64,000 nucleotides of DNA from Ardenticatenales bacterium (GTDB taxonomy: Bacteria; Chloroflexota; Anaerolineae; Ardenticatenales; Ardenticatenaceae): assembly GCA_020634795.1 (NCBI GenBank), contig JACKAZ010000002.1, positions 1-64,000 of the forward strand. The letters are read 5' to 3'. This document shows, in pieces, positions 43,485 through 53,601 of the stretch. The stretch's first letter is position 1, and the number at the start of each line of letters is the position of its first letter. The translations under genes were made by a program, and so were the position numbers. Under the pieces are notes generated by a model, which saw only the letters and a list, made by a program, of their open reading frames with translations, was not told where the DNA came from and did no database searches.

Positions 43485-45275
43485 CTACGCCGCGCGTTGG
43501 CCGACCCACTGCTTGCGATAGAGATCGAGGTACCGTCCGCCCCGTGCCAGCAACGCTTCGTGCGTGCCACTTTCGATGATACGCCCGTTCTCGATCACAA
43601 GAATCCGATCCGCATGACGAATCGTGCTCAGTCGGTGGGCGATGATGAAGGCGGTGCGCCCTTCCAACAGCCGCTCCATCGCCTGCTGGATGACCAGCTC
43701 CGTGCGCGTATCCACGCTCGACGTGGCCTCGTCAAGGATCAGCACGCGGGGATCGGCGAGGAGCGCCCGCGCAAAGGCCACGAGTTGCCGCTGCCCCACG
43801 CTCAGCCGATTGCCCCGTTCGCCCACGTTGTAGTCGTAGCCTTCGGGCAACGAGTCGACGAAGGGCGCCAAGTGCACCGCCTCGGCCACGCGCCGCACCG
43901 CCTCGTCCGAGGCGCCCACCGTGCTGTAGCGGATGTTCTCGGCGATGGTGCCGCTGAACAAGAAGCTGTCTTGCAGCACGATGGCCATCTGGTGGCGCAG
44001 GCTGGTCATCGTCACATCCCGCAGGTCGTAGCCGTCGACGCGAATCGCCCCCTCGATCGGGTCGTAGAAGCGCATCAACAGGTTGATCATCGAGCTTTTG
44101 CCGCTACCGGTCGGCCCCACCAGCGCGATGGTTTCACCCGGTAGCACGGCCAAGTTGATCTTTTTCAGCACCATCTCTTGATCGGGATCGTAGCGGAAGT
44201 TGACATGGTCGAACTGGACCGCGCCGTCGATCGGGGGCAGGTCGATGGCGTGGGGCGCATCGGCCACCTCCGCGGGCGTATCGAGGAATTCGAAGATCCG
44301 CTCGGCCGAGGCCATCGCGCTCAGCGCTTGGCCATAGACCTTGCTCATGCTGCTGATCGGCGGCCAAAAGCGCCACAGATAGCCGGTGAAGGCAAGGACC
44401 AGCCCCAGCGTGACCTCGCCCTGCAGCGCCAGCCACGCCCCCGCCACCACGACCAAAGCGGTCCCGCCAACCCCCACGATGTCGACCACCGGCCAGACCA
44501 TCTCTTCGATCCGGATCGTCCGCATCCATGCATCATTACTGTGCTGTGTCAGCCGCTGGAATGTGCCGAAGTTCGGCACTTCCCGTTGGAACGCCTGCGT
44601 CACGTAGATCCCGTTGACCGATTCGTTGGTGTTGGCACTGATATTCGAGGTCGTCCGTTGCACATTCTTCCAGCCCGTTTCGATATGGGGCCGCACCTTG
44701 TTGAAGAAGATCGCCAAGATCGGCATGGTGATGAAGGCCAACAGCGACAGTTGCCAACTGAGCCAGAACATCACGATCGTGATGCCGATGATCGAGATCC
44801 CTTGGCCGATGATCGTGACCAAGCCGTTGTTCACCAGCTCCGCAATCGCGTTCACATCGCTCGTGATCCGTGACATGATCTTGCCGACCGGTCGCTGATC
44901 GTAAAAGCGCAGGCTGAGCTTTTGGATATGGTTGAACAGCTCTTGGCGCAGATCGAAGAGCACGCTTTGGCCCACATGGTTCATCCAGTTGATCCGTAGC
45001 GTGTTGCCGATCCAGCCCAGCAGATGCAACCCCAACAGGAGCAGCGCGATCTGGGTGATGGCGGTCGGGTTGCGCGGTGTGATCCCGCGGTCCACCACTT
45101 GGCCCAGCAGGTACGGCTCGAAGAGCGTCACCGCAGCCGACATCAGGATCGCGATCAGAATCGCAGCGACCCGCCGCCGATAAGGGATCAGGTAACGCAA
45201 CATGCGGCGAAAACGGCCCACGTCAAAGGGCCGTTCATCCACCTCGGTTTCTTTTTCATAGACTTCAAAGGGCAT
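43485..45275 (-). CDS. ABC exporter half-transporter (second of pair)
   Basis: Type I exporter: six membrane helices in 1-320, then an ATPase with Walker A GPTGSGKSSM near 385, signature LSVGQRQL near 490 and Walker B LILDEATSSVDTRTE near 510. The SVGQ signature replaces the usual SGGQ. It lies 77 bp downstream of the next half-transporter on the same strand. The two probably form a heterodimer for lipids, drugs or peptides, as in MdlAB/LmrCD-type pairs. The substrate is unknown. Confidence 0.88.
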   Translation of the reverse strand: MPFEVYEKETEVDERPFDVGRFRRMLRYLIPYRRRVAAILIAILMSAAVTLFEPYLLGQVVDRGITPRNPTAITQIALLLLGLHLLGWIGNTLRINWMNHVGQSVLFDLRQELFNHIQKLSLRFYDQRPVGKIMSRITSDVNAIAELVNNGLVTIIGQGISIIGITIVMFWLSWQLSLLAFITMPILAIFFNKVRPHIETGWKNVQRTTSNISANTNESVNGIYVTQAFQREVPNFGTFQRLTQHSNDAWMRTIRIEEMVWPVVDIVGVGGTALVVVAGAWLALQGEVTLGLVLAFTGYLWRFWPPISSMSKVYGQALSAMASAERIFEFLDTPAEVADAPHAIDLPPIDGAVQFDHVNFRYDPDQEMVLKKINLAVLPGETIALVGPTGSGKSSMINLLMRFYDPIEGAIRVDGYDLRDVTMTSLRHQMAIVLQDSFLFSGTIAENIRYSTVGASDEAVRRVAEAVHLAPFVDSLPEGYDYNVGERGNRLSVGQRQLVAFARALLADPRVLILDEATSSVDTRTELVIQQAMERLLEGRTAFIIAHRLSTIRHADRILVIENGRIIESGTHEALLARGGRYLDLYRKQWVGQRAA

Positions 45276-45352
45276 GAGAGCCTCCGGTTTGGTTCAGATA
45301 GCGATAGAGATAGAGATGGCAAGGCAAATGCCATGTAAATCCAATCGATTCT

Positions 45353-47182
45353 CTATCTCCCCGCCAATTCAAGGTGCGGGTCGGTCAGCTGTTCATCCAC
45401 GTCGTCATAGTGTTCTCGGCCGATGGCGGCGAGCGCTTCTTGCTCGGCCTCGTCCTGTTCGCGGTACTGCAGCGCATAGAGCCGCGCATACGCGCCATCG
45501 TGCGCCATCAGGCTGTCGTGCGTGCCCGATTCGGCGACACGCCCCGCCTCGATCACCACGACGCGATCGGCATGTTTGATCGTGCTGAGCCGTTGGGCGA
45601 TGATCAGACTCGTGCGATGGGCCATCACCTCTTCGAGCGCGATCTGAATGTTGTGCTCGGTCTCGGTATCGACCGCGCTGGTCGCTTCGTCCAACAACAG
45701 GATACGCGGCTCGGTCAGCAGCGCACGCGCCAGCGCCATCCGCTGCTTTTGCCCCCCGGAAAGGCCGATGCCCCGCTCGCCCACGATACTCTCGTAACCC
45801 TGGTCCAGCGCCACGATAAACTCGTGGGCGTGGGCCAGCTTGGCCGCCGCGACGATCTGCTCGCGGGTCGCCTCCGGGTGGCCGTAGGCGATGTTGTCCG
45901 CAACGGTCGCCGAAAAGAGGAAGCTCTCTTGCGGCACGATCGCCATTTGGCGGCGCAGACTTTCCAGCGTTACCTCGCGCAGGTCGTGGCCGTCGATCAG
46001 AATTGCCCCCTCCGTCACGTCGTAGAAGCGGAGCATCAGGTTGAAGATCGAGCTTTTGCCCGTGCCCGTTTCGCCCAAGATGGCCACGACTTCGCCCGGC
46101 ATGATCGTCAGGTTAAAGCCATCGAGGACGTTGCGGGATGGATCATCCGGAAAGGCAAACGAGACGTTGCGGAATTCGATCTTGCCCGTCACGCGGGGCA
46201 GCGGGCGGGCGTCTGGGCGATCAGCGATCTGGGGATCGCGGTCCAACAGCTCGAAGAGACGAGGGGCCGCGCCCATCGCTTCACGCATCATGCTGATGAT
46301 CCAGCCGCCAAAGCGCACCGGCCAGATGATGCCCCACAGATACCACTGGTAGGCGAAGAAGGTCCCCAAGGTCGTTTCGCCGTTCATCACGCGCAACCCG
46401 CCGTACCAAGCCAGCAGCACGAAGATGAGGCCCACCATCAGGTCCATGGCGGGGAAGGACCACGCTTCGACCTTCGCCCGTTTCAGGTTAAGGTCGCGCT
46501 GCTCGCCATTTCGTCCCCGAAACTTGTCGATCTCCAACGCTTGGCTGGCAAAGGCCTTGACCACACGGACCCCACTGATATTTTCTTGCAGCACGGTGGT
46601 AAGCTGGCCCATCTGGTCGCGGATCGCCTTCCACATTGCCCCGATATGCTTGTCGAAGAAATAAACGACGACCGCAAGTGGCAGCAGCGGCAGCAGCAGC
46701 ACGCTGGTCAGGGGGCCATCGACGAAGAAGAGCGCGATGGCGGTGCCAACGAAGGAAGTGATGGCGGCGAACTGGATCAACAGCCCCCATCCCATATATT
46801 CTTGGACCGATTCGACATCGCTCGTCATCCGCGACATGATCTGACCCGTGGGCATGTCGCGGTAGAAGCTTTGTGACAACAGTTGTAACTTATCGTAGAG
46901 CTGGTCACGAATGTCGCGGACGATGTTTTGACCCGCTTGGTGCTGCACGATCCATTGCATATAGTGGAAGCCCGAGCGAACGAGCTGCGCCACGATCAGC
47001 AGGCCCGAATAGAGGAGCACCAACTGCATGTCGCCTCCGGCGACCCCTAAATCCACCGCCCGCCCAAAGAGCCACGGGGTAAGCAGCTCGCAGAGGACGC
47101 TCAATACAACGAGGGCCATGGCCAAGGTGTAGCGTCCCTTATAGGGAAGTATGTAGCTGAGTAATCGTTTGTAAGTCTGCAT
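45353..47182 (-). CDS. ABC exporter half-transporter (first of pair)
   Basis: Starts MQTYKRLLSYILPYKGRYTL. Membrane domain to about residue 320 with EYMGWGLLIQFAAITSFVGT, then ATPase with Walker A GETGTGKSS near 368, signature GLSGGQKQRMA and Walker B LLLDEATSAVDTETE. Both ATP sites look complete here. The C-terminal extension (about 40 residues, EQDEAEQEALAAIGREHYDD) is acidic. ATG 47182 is chosen over an upstream in-frame ATG at 47317, because the extra 45 residues run through a terminator hairpin. Confidence 0.88.
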   Translation of the reverse strand: MQTYKRLLSYILPYKGRYTLAMALVVLSVLCELLTPWLFGRAVDLGVAGGDMQLVLLYSGLLIVAQLVRSGFHYMQWIVQHQAGQNIVRDIRDQLYDKLQLLSQSFYRDMPTGQIMSRMTSDVESVQEYMGWGLLIQFAAITSFVGTAIALFFVDGPLTSVLLLPLLPLAVVVYFFDKHIGAMWKAIRDQMGQLTTVLQENISGVRVVKAFASQALEIDKFRGRNGEQRDLNLKRAKVEAWSFPAMDLMVGLIFVLLAWYGGLRVMNGETTLGTFFAYQWYLWGIIWPVRFGGWIISMMREAMGAAPRLFELLDRDPQIADRPDARPLPRVTGKIEFRNVSFAFPDDPSRNVLDGFNLTIMPGEVVAILGETGTGKSSIFNLMLRFYDVTEGAILIDGHDLREVTLESLRRQMAIVPQESFLFSATVADNIAYGHPEATREQIVAAAKLAHAHEFIVALDQGYESIVGERGIGLSGGQKQRMALARALLTEPRILLLDEATSAVDTETEHNIQIALEEVMAHRTSLIIAQRLSTIKHADRVVVIEAGRVAESGTHDSLMAHDGAYARLYALQYREQDEAEQEALAAIGREHYDDVDEQLTDPHLELAGR

Positions 47183-47246
47183 GATGGAACTCTCGGAAGA
47201 TTCGATTCGTTCGATGTTGGTCTGACTGGAAGATCGTGAGGGAAAT

Positions 47247-47285
47247 AAAAACGCCCCGTAGGTGCTGTGCCTACGGGGCGTTTTG
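47247..47285 (-). terminator. terminator-like hairpin in the leader of the ABC operon
   Basis: AAAACGCCCCGTAGG, a seven-base loop, then CCTACGGGGCGTTTT: a 15-bp perfect stem. On the minus strand it is followed by TTTTTATTTCCC, a classic Rho-independent ending, only about 65 bp before the ABC start codon. It either ends upstream readthrough or attenuates the operon. Confidence 0.75.
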
Positions 47286-47811
47286 TGCGGAAAAGTGAGA
47301 AAACGGCTAAGTCTCATCCCTTATCTTTACATAAACATTCCACATGCAGGCACGCGGGCACACCAGCTCAACGGCGAATCCACCGTTGCGCGGGAAGGTG
47401 TGCTCTCGGATGATGTGCATCATGAAATGTGGCTCCAGATTGTGACAGTGTTGGCGAAAAGTTCGCACAACAGAAGGGAGTATACGGCCAAAGCTTGCAG
47501 ATGTCAACCCCCAAAATGCTGACGGGGTGCACGCAAGAGTTGTGCAAAGAGAGAGGAAAGAGAAAAATAGCCTCAACCGCAAACAAGGGTAAAGTAAAAG
47601 CTGCAACTGCCAACGATACCCAACGGAAGAGGCTATGAGTCAAGATAATACCCGCTACGAAGAGTTAGTAGAAAAGATAACGGAACAGGCGCGAGCACTG
47701 GCCCAGCGCATGGTAAACGAGGTGGCGGAAGCGGCGGTGGGTCTAGATAAGCTTGAAGAACGATCTGTCGAGGTAAGCCGAGAGTTCGGCAACCATTTGC
47801 TTGGCGGGCTC

Positions 47812-49155
47812 GGTTGTGTCAAATATTGTGTGTAACTGGAAAGGGAGGTGATTAGAGAGGGAAGCGATTCTCAAAGAGAATAGCGAAATGATTAAGGGCT
47901 TGTTTCCAGTTAGCAATGGGCCGCGTCCATTTCTGGCTGATAGGCCCTAAGGCCAGAATCAGTAACTTGAGCAAGGCTTGATCCGAAGGCAAAGCCCCGC
48001 GCGTTTTGAGGATTTTGCGTAGGGAACGATTGACCGCTTCGACGGCATTGGTGGTGTAAATCACGCGCCGAATCTCAGGCGGATAGGCAAAGAAGGTGGC
48101 GACCTGCTCCCAGTGGGCATACCACGAACGGCTGATGGTGGGATACTTCGTGTCCCATTTCGCGGCAAACTCGGCTAAGGCTTGTTCGGCGGCTTGGCGC
48201 GTGGGCGCACGCTAGATCGTCTTCAAATCGGTAGCGACGGCTTTGCGCGCCTTCCAATTGACAAAGCGCAGCGAGTTGCGAATCAGGTGGACCATGCCAG
48301 TTGCACTTGGGTCATGGGGAAAACCGCCTCAATCGCCTCCGGAAATCCCTTCAACCCGTCCACACAGGCGATGAAGATATCTTGCACGCCGCGATTCTTC
48401 AAGTCGGTGAGGACTTGTAGCCAGAATTTGGCGCCCTCATTTTCGCTGATCCACAGGCCCAATACATCCTTTTCACCCTCGATATTGATTCCCAGGACGA
48501 CATGCACGGCTTTGTTGATGACCTGACCGTTGTCGCGCACTTTGGCCACCAACGCATCGAAGTAGACGATCGGATAGAGCGCATCGAGCGGGCGCTCCTG
48601 CCAAGCTCGGGTCTCTTCCAAGACGCTATCGGTGATCGCTGAGACTTGCGCTGGCGATAGCTCGACTCCGTATAGCTCGTGCAACTGATCTTGAATATCG
48701 CGTGTGCTCATGCCGCGCGCATACAGACCGATCACTTTTTCACCCAGTCCCGCTAGATGCTGGCTGCCGTTCGGAATCAACAGCGGCGCATAGCTGCCTT
48801 CGCGGTCGCGCGGAATCGCAATTTGCATCTGACCAAGCTCACTCTTGAGCGTTTTGCTGCGGTAACCATTGCGCGAGTTTCCACTATTGCGTCCCGCACT
48901 TTCGTACTTGCCATAGCCCAGATGGGCCGTCATTTCGCCTTCCAGCATGCGCTCAATCAGTCCCTTACTCAGTTGTTTTAGCAGTCCGTCTTGGCCGAAT
49001 AAGTCTTCGGCATTCTCCACCCCCTTCAAGAGGCCATCCAACACTTCGGGCGTTACATGATTGGGAATAGTCATCTGTTATCCTTTCCTTAAAGGAAGCC
49101 GTTGGCTCATAAGTTTACTTGACTTTTCCAGTTACACACTTTATTTTACACCCTC
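47812..49155 (-). mobile_element. IS256-family insertion sequence nested in ISKra4
   Basis: 1344 bp flanked by the 8-bp duplication GCGGGCTC (47804-47811 and 49156-49163). Left end GGTTGTGTCAAATATTGTGT and the complement of the right end GAGGGTGTAAAATAAAGTGT continue into a shared GTGTAACTGGAAA, giving imperfect inverted repeats of about 31 bp. The size fits IS256 elements. Confidence 0.85.
47852..49074 (-). pseudogene. IS256-family transposase, inactivated
   Basis: The first 260 residues read MTIPNHVTPEVLDGLLKG, GYGKYESAGRNSGNSRNGY, IPRDREGSYAPLLIP, VYFDALVAKVRD (first catalytic Asp) and IFIACVDGLKGFPEAIEAVFP (second Asp). The remainder, including KWDTKYP and IYTTNAVEAVNRSLRK with the catalytic Glu, lies in another frame after a frameshift near 48290. 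An in-frame TAG also occurs near 48213. The element can move only if a related transposase acts in trans. Confidence 0.85.
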
Positions 49156-50362
49156 GCGGGCTCTATCAGATTATCGCCGAGCGGGATGAGGGCCAATCTA
49201 CTCTCAACTGCGATTGTGGTCAGAAGATGGCCGCTCGTGGCAAACGACCGCTAACCTGCACAACCCTGTTGGGCCGAGTGGTTGTGCAGAGACGATACTA
49301 CTTGTGTGCAAGCTGTCGGCAGGGCAAGGCTCCGCTCGACTACCAGTTGGGACTGTGTGCGGGCAGTTTTAGTCGAGGCTTGAGCGAACTCATGGCCTTG
49401 CTTGGAGCCACGCAGGATGCCTTTGAGCAGGCGACCGATGTATTGCAGCGGCTGACATTGGTTGAGGTCAGTTCTAGTTCGCTGCGGCGCGTCACGACCG
49501 AGCTAGGGGCACTTGCCCGTGCCGAGGAAGAAGCGGTCGTAGTGGCAGCTTGGGCGGGAGATGATCCTGAAATAGAAAACCAGATAGCAGCAGATCACCC
49601 CTTCTACATCTCGATGGATGGCATAATGGTCAACAATCGCGAAATAGGTTGGAAAGAATGTAAAGTAGGCGCGGTCTACCACACAAAAGTTGACCGCAAT
49701 AATAAGGTGCGGGCCATTGACCATTCCTATATCGCTGACCTCACAACTGCGGCCCCCTTTGGTCAGCCGCTATGGGTCGAAGCGCAACGGCGTGGATTGG
49801 CAAGGGCTAGTCATGTTGTGGTTATTGGGGATGGTGCCGAGTGGATTTGGAAACTGGCGGCGGAGCACTTTCCGCAGGCCACCCAGATCGTGGATTGGTA
49901 TCATGCTAGCCAATATGTTTGGTCGGCGGCGCGTGCCATTTATGGCGAAGAGGAGCAGGCTACGCAGTGGGCCGACCGTGCCTTAACCGCATTGAGCGAA
50001 GGTCGCCTCAAAGATCTCTGCAAAAATTTGCGCACCCATGATGCGCTGCCGGAAGTCTCCACCAGCTTGACCTACTTTCTCAACAACCAAAGTCGGATGC
50101 ACTATGACCGTTACCGCGCACAGGGACTGCAGATTGGCTCAGGGTCAATCGAGAGTGCCTGCAAATCCGTGGTTGCCCAGCGTCTTAAGCTGGCTGGCAT
50201 GCGCTGGAACCATGCTTCTGCTCGCGCGGTTGTTACCTTGCGAGCCCGTCTTAAGAGCGATCGTTGGCATCAGACTTCTCGGCTCCTTTCTCCCAAACGT
50301 TCGCGCTCTCTTCCTGCCGCTGCTTGATCTCCGCACAACTCTTGCGTACACCCATGCTGACG

Positions 50363-50679
50363 AGTGTAGGCACGAGTGGGGCGACCCAAGCGTTGCCGCC
50401 TTTGATCGGCCCGTGACCTGTGGCGTGTGACCTCTCCCCCCCGGGCTGTCCAAGGATAATCGCGCGGAGGATCGCCCACTGCCCCCCGCTTGCAACTCAT
50501 ACCAATTAGAGTTTGTAGAGTTGCATTACAGGCGTGGTTCTCTCCCTGTCTAATGCAACCTAGTCACTTCGATTTGGTATCACAGCATGGCGATCACCGC
50601 CCTTCGCAACGGTACAAAAAAACAAAGCCCCCGAGCAGTCGCTCAGGGGCCAGTTCGGTAAGGTTTGAACTGTGGCGGT
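50363..50679. other. gene-free stretch
   Basis: Between the ISKra4 duplication and the end of the secreted-protein gene I see only the terminator hairpin at 50615-50650. Confidence 0.5.
50615..50650 (-). terminator. Rho-independent terminator of the secreted-protein gene
   Basis: On the minus strand GCCCCTGAGCGACTGCTCGG followed by GGGCTTTGTTTTTTT forms a GC-rich hairpin and a T-run, about 30 bases after the stop codon. Confidence 0.75.
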
Positions 50680-51516
50680 TTAGCTGGCGCGGCGGCGGGA
50701 AATGATCGCCATACCCGCGATCAGGCTCAGGCCAGCGAGGGCCAGCAACGCACCGGTCATCGAACCGTTGCTCGTGGCGCTCATCGTGTCGAACTGCACG
50801 GCCGTCGGGCTGGCTGGCATCAGCATCAGGTCATCGTAGTAGACGGTGGTCGCGCCATTGGCGAAGAGGTCGATCGCGCCGATGTTGGCCGCCCCACCAC
50901 CCGACGCGCCATCTTTCCAGCTGCGGCCCTGATAGAGATAGGCACCATCGATCATGAAGTCTTGGGTGTCAGCGTCGAGGTCGATGGTCAGTTCCCAATC
51001 GAGCCAATTGTCGGTGGTGTAAGGGAGCATCTGGGTGGTGTCATCGGCGTTTACTACCATGCCATCTTGGAAGTAGATCTGGGTCGACCAGTTGTTAGGC
51101 CCGCCGTCGGCGTAGGTGTTGAGGAAGATCAGGTAGCTTTGGCCCGTGTAGCTGCTCGGAATGAAGAGCTTGCCGGAGAAGACCCATTGACCACTGGTGT
51201 AGCCGGAATATTCATGGACGAGGTCAGAGGCGAAGTTGATGTCTACCGAGTTGGGCGCACTAGCAGCCTCATCATCGGTGGTAAAGGCGGTAAAGGTGGG
51301 ATCATTGTCCCAGCCCTTCCAGCCGCCGACGTTGTGCAGGTTGGTACCCGTGGCATAGCTATCGAAGTTGTCGGACCAACCACCAGCGGCGCCTTCCGAT
51401 TGTTGGCCCGGTCCAACATTGCCGGGGGCGCTCGTGTCGGCCATTGCCGAGGACGCGCCCCAGAACATTGCCATCATCATGGCAAACAGGGCAAAGAGCT
51501 TCATGGTGCGTTTCAT
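50680..51516 (-). CDS. secreted protein with C-terminal membrane anchor
   Basis: The 278-residue protein has a signal peptide (MKRTMKLFALFAMMMAMFWG to ASSAMA near 26), a beta-rich domain with NFDSYATGTNLHNVGGWKGW near 49-68 and WLDWELTIDLDADTQDFMID near 165-185, and a final membrane helix GALLALAGLSLIAGMAII followed by SRRRAS. The layout (hydrophobic helix then Arg cluster) is that of surface proteins with C-terminal sorting signals such as PEP-CTERM-like tails. The beta domain resembles LamG-type ligand-binding sandwiches. A terminator follows. It probably coats or decorates the cell surface. Confidence 0.72.
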   Translation of the reverse strand: MKRTMKLFALFAMMMAMFWGASSAMADTSAPGNVGPGQQSEGAAGGWSDNFDSYATGTNLHNVGGWKGWDNDPTFTAFTTDDEAASAPNSVDINFASDLVHEYSGYTSGQWVFSGKLFIPSSYTGQSYLIFLNTYADGGPNNWSTQIYFQDGMVVNADDTTQMLPYTTDNWLDWELTIDLDADTQDFMIDGAYLYQGRSWKDGASGGGAANIGAIDLFANGATTVYYDDLMLMPASPTAVQFDTMSATSNGSMTGALLALAGLSLIAGMAIISRRRAS

Positions 51517-51771
51517 AGAGGGGGCCTCCTAAGAGATATGGGTGGATTCTTTGGGGTGGGAACACCGATATGCGTCACGGGCATCGGAAAACCTTACCTA
51601 ACCCTAATTAAGACATCAAAATTGAACTTTGGCAAGTTGAGCGTCGCAACGACGGAGACCACGCATGCCCCTCCGATGGGCTGCGAAGTTCAGGCGCAGA
51701 GCAAGGGGCGTTCTGATGGCCTGTGTGACTGTTGTTCGCGCTACCGTTCTGCGTTCTGCGCTCTGCGTTGA

Positions 51772-52242
51772 CTACGCTAGGTCGAGCCGGAACCAGCGGA
51801 TTGGGCCAAACTCGCTCGCTTCACGATGAGTCAGGCGAAAGCCGTTCGCTTCATAAAAGGCGATGGCACTGTGCCAATCGTCGTTCGTCTCAAGGACAAC
51901 CGTCGATATACCGTGGGCGCGAACGTCGCGCAGCAGCGCTTGCAGCAGGGCGTGGCCCACGCCCAAACGACGATGGGACGTTGCCACGGCCATGCGCACA
52001 ATCTCGGCTTGCTTCGGTGCACGGCGATGCCAGCCCGCAGTACCGACCAGCGCCCCCGCTCGCTCGGCGACCCAAAAGCCACCATCGTGGAAACTGGCCG
52101 CGATATCGTTCAGATCGGGGTTGAGCGACGGATCGATCGCCCCCCACCGTTCGCCCAATCCATGCAGGATCAGCCGATGGGCCGCCGCTTGATCGCGCGG
52201 AGCAAAGGGGCGGACCCGAAGCCGCAGATCGCGGCGACTCAC
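51772..52242 (-). CDS. GNAT-family N-acetyltransferase
   Basis: Starting at GTG 52242, which overlaps the stop of the upstream gene by four bases (GTGA), the 156-residue protein shows LRVRPFAPRDQAAAHRLIL, GFWVAERAGALVGTAGWHR, VRMAVATSHRRLGVGHALLQ (acetyl-CoA pyrophosphate loop R.LGVG.A near 104-112) and the typical VVLETNDDWHSAIAFYEANG ending. It acetylates an amine on an unknown substrate. A long open frame upstream of the GTG overlaps the previous gene and is rejected. Confidence 0.85.
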   Translation of the reverse strand: MSRRDLRLRVRPFAPRDQAAAHRLILHGLGERWGAIDPSLNPDLNDIAASFHDGGFWVAERAGALVGTAGWHRRAPKQAEIVRMAVATSHRRLGVGHALLQALLRDVRAHGISTVVLETNDDWHSAIAFYEANGFRLTHREASEFGPIRWFRLDLA

Positions 52243-52793
52243 AGGGCCAGATGGGGGGGCAGTTGGGGCCAAGCGACCAACTCGTCCCTGAGCGTGAGTG
52301 ATGTGGGCCGCTGGGCGAAGCGCCATCTGCCCGCCTTCATCCATCGACGGACTTCTTGGGCGGTTTGCCAAACGGTTTGAATCAAGTCGGAGGGGTAATT
52401 CATGGTGACGGCATTCGACTCAAATTCTTCCGCATCGACGATCTGAATGCCGCGTAAATAGTGCCAGACCACGTCAAGATCGAGGTCGGTGAATTGGAGT
52501 GTGTCGTTCCGCAAAACGGGTGGGGTGATGATGTTGCAATACCACTCCAGCCAACTGCCATTATCCTGGAAGACCAACAGCGCATCCCACCAACGATCAC
52601 GCCAATGCCAACGGAAAAAGGAGTGTAGATTCAGCCAAGTCCCTTTGTGCGTCAAAACCGTCTGTCCCGCAGGGGTATAGGTGAGCCAGCCCCAATCGCC
52701 TCGGTCGATCAGATAGCAGTCATAGAGCCAATGCAAGGAACCATCATGCTTGGTGGAGTGGATCGAGATGGGAGTCGTCGCAGCGATTGACAT
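52239..52793 (-). CDS. DUF402-family protein
   Basis: From MSIAATTPISIHSTKHDGSL the 184-residue protein contains DNGSWLEWYCNIITPPVLRN and LQFTDLDLDVVWHYLRGIQI, which match the DUF402/FomD-like core. In that fold the Y.NI..P......Y.DLDLDV pattern holds metal-binding acidic residues, and characterised relatives hydrolyse nucleotide esters or tri/diphosphates. It is translationally coupled to the GNAT gene that follows. Confidence 0.72.
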   Translation of the reverse strand: MSIAATTPISIHSTKHDGSLHWLYDCYLIDRGDWGWLTYTPAGQTVLTHKGTWLNLHSFFRWHWRDRWWDALLVFQDNGSWLEWYCNIITPPVLRNDTLQFTDLDLDVVWHYLRGIQIVDAEEFESNAVTMNYPSDLIQTVWQTAQEVRRWMKAGRWRFAQRPTSLTLRDELVAWPQLPPHLAL

Positions 52794-53201
52794 GGCATTT
52801 ACGGATCTAGAAAGAAAGCAGCTTCCTTGGAAAAAGGGACGGCTTGGCATCAGTCGTCACCCGCCCCGTGACCACAGCGCCGAGAATAGCGTGGGCGGAG
52901 AGGCCGGTCGGTGAGCCTCTTTTCACCCTTCATGCACCAGCCTGTCTGTTGCGCAATAGGGTCACTCGCTTCTATTGTAACATGGTCGCCGAAGGGTAAA
53001 AACTGCCACGGGCTGGCCTCTGCCGGATCAGGTGAAAGCGCCTTTTCCCTCAACCGCCATGCGACGATAGCGCGTGCCCCCCATTTTCTGCCGTACTCTA
53101 CCCCGACGCAACCGTCCGAACGCCCGCCATTTCCAGATCGCCTCCTCTTCCTCTATCCTTTTTGAAAGCCTACGAGCCACATTCCGGAGATGGAGCACCC
53201 T
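52794..53201. other. divergent intergenic region
   Basis: 408 bases between divergent genes. I see no repeat or RNA, only AT-richer patches (TCTATTGTAACATGG near 52972) that could hold promoters. Confidence 0.4.
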
Positions 53202-53537
53202 ATGGGATTCTTAGACAAGCTATTTGGCGGGAAGCCAGAGGCGCCGGTCGACAATGGCATTTACATCTACGCGCGATGCGACAGTTGTGGACGGGTGGTC
53301 CACACCCGCCTCGACCCCGAACACGATCTGATCGCCGATGGGGAGGGATTTCGCCGCCGCAAAACGCTGATCGATGATCGCTGTTTCCGCCGTATCCCCA
53401 TGATCGCCACCTTCGATCACAACAAAAAGCTCACAAGCTTGGAGCTACAAGGGGGCACGCGGATCGACCGGGAAACGTGGCTGGCCGAGAAAGATGCCCC
53501 CCGTCGCCCGCCGAGTGGGCCGTCAGAGACGCCATAA
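53202..53537 (+). CDS. small conserved-looking hypothetical protein
   Basis: The 111-residue protein starts MGFLDKLFGGK and contains IYIYARCDSCGRVVHTRLDP, with Cys-x2-Cys near 25-28, and RRKTLIDDRCFRRIPMIATF. The Cys pair and His could bind zinc. ATG 53202 has GGAG upstream; ATG 53190 has no room for a ribosome site. The C-terminus is Pro-rich. No function is known. Confidence 0.6.
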   Translation: MGFLDKLFGGKPEAPVDNGIYIYARCDSCGRVVHTRLDPEHDLIADGEGFRRRKTLIDDRCFRRIPMIATFDHNKKLTSLELQGGTRIDRETWLAEKDAPRRPPSGPSETP

Positions 53538-53601
53538 TTCACTCATGCCGTGGCGGAGGAGTCACCCCGTCTTGCCGCCCCCGCCGACGGCTGAAGAAGA
53601 A

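Larger units (their letters stand above)
47635..50327 (+). pseudogene. ISKra4-family transposase split by an IS256-family element
   Basis: The first part (47635-47811) encodes MSQDNTRYEELVEKITEQAR to GNHLLGGL. The second (from 49164) continues YQIIAERDEGQSTLNCDCGQ, VQRRYYLCASCRQGKAPLD, YISMDGIMVNNREIGWKECK and GSGSIESACKSVVAQRLKLA. Deleting 47812-49163 (IS256 plus one duplication) restores a single frame of about 446 codons, so the host element was intact before the second insertion. The product would be a DDE transposase with an N-terminal zinc finger. Confidence 0.85.
47525..50353 (+). mobile_element. ISKra4-family insertion sequence, interrupted
   Basis: Ends are 21-bp inverted repeats (GGGTGCACGCAAGAGTTGTGC at 47525-47545 against the complement of 50333-50353, one mismatch). 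A 9-bp duplication ATGCTGACG lies at 47516-47524 and 50354-50362. Without the nested element it would be 1477 bp. The transposase gene inside is of ISKra4 type. No gene at the insertion site is recognised. Confidence 0.85.

Noticed and set aside
45374..46876. 500-codon open frame antisense to the ABC exporter
   Set aside because: Shadow of the Walker/signature-bearing frame.
47307..47606. Minus-strand frame ending next to the ABC leader
   Set aside because: It crosses the ISKra4 end and duplication, has no recognisable domain, and cannot be distinguished from chance.
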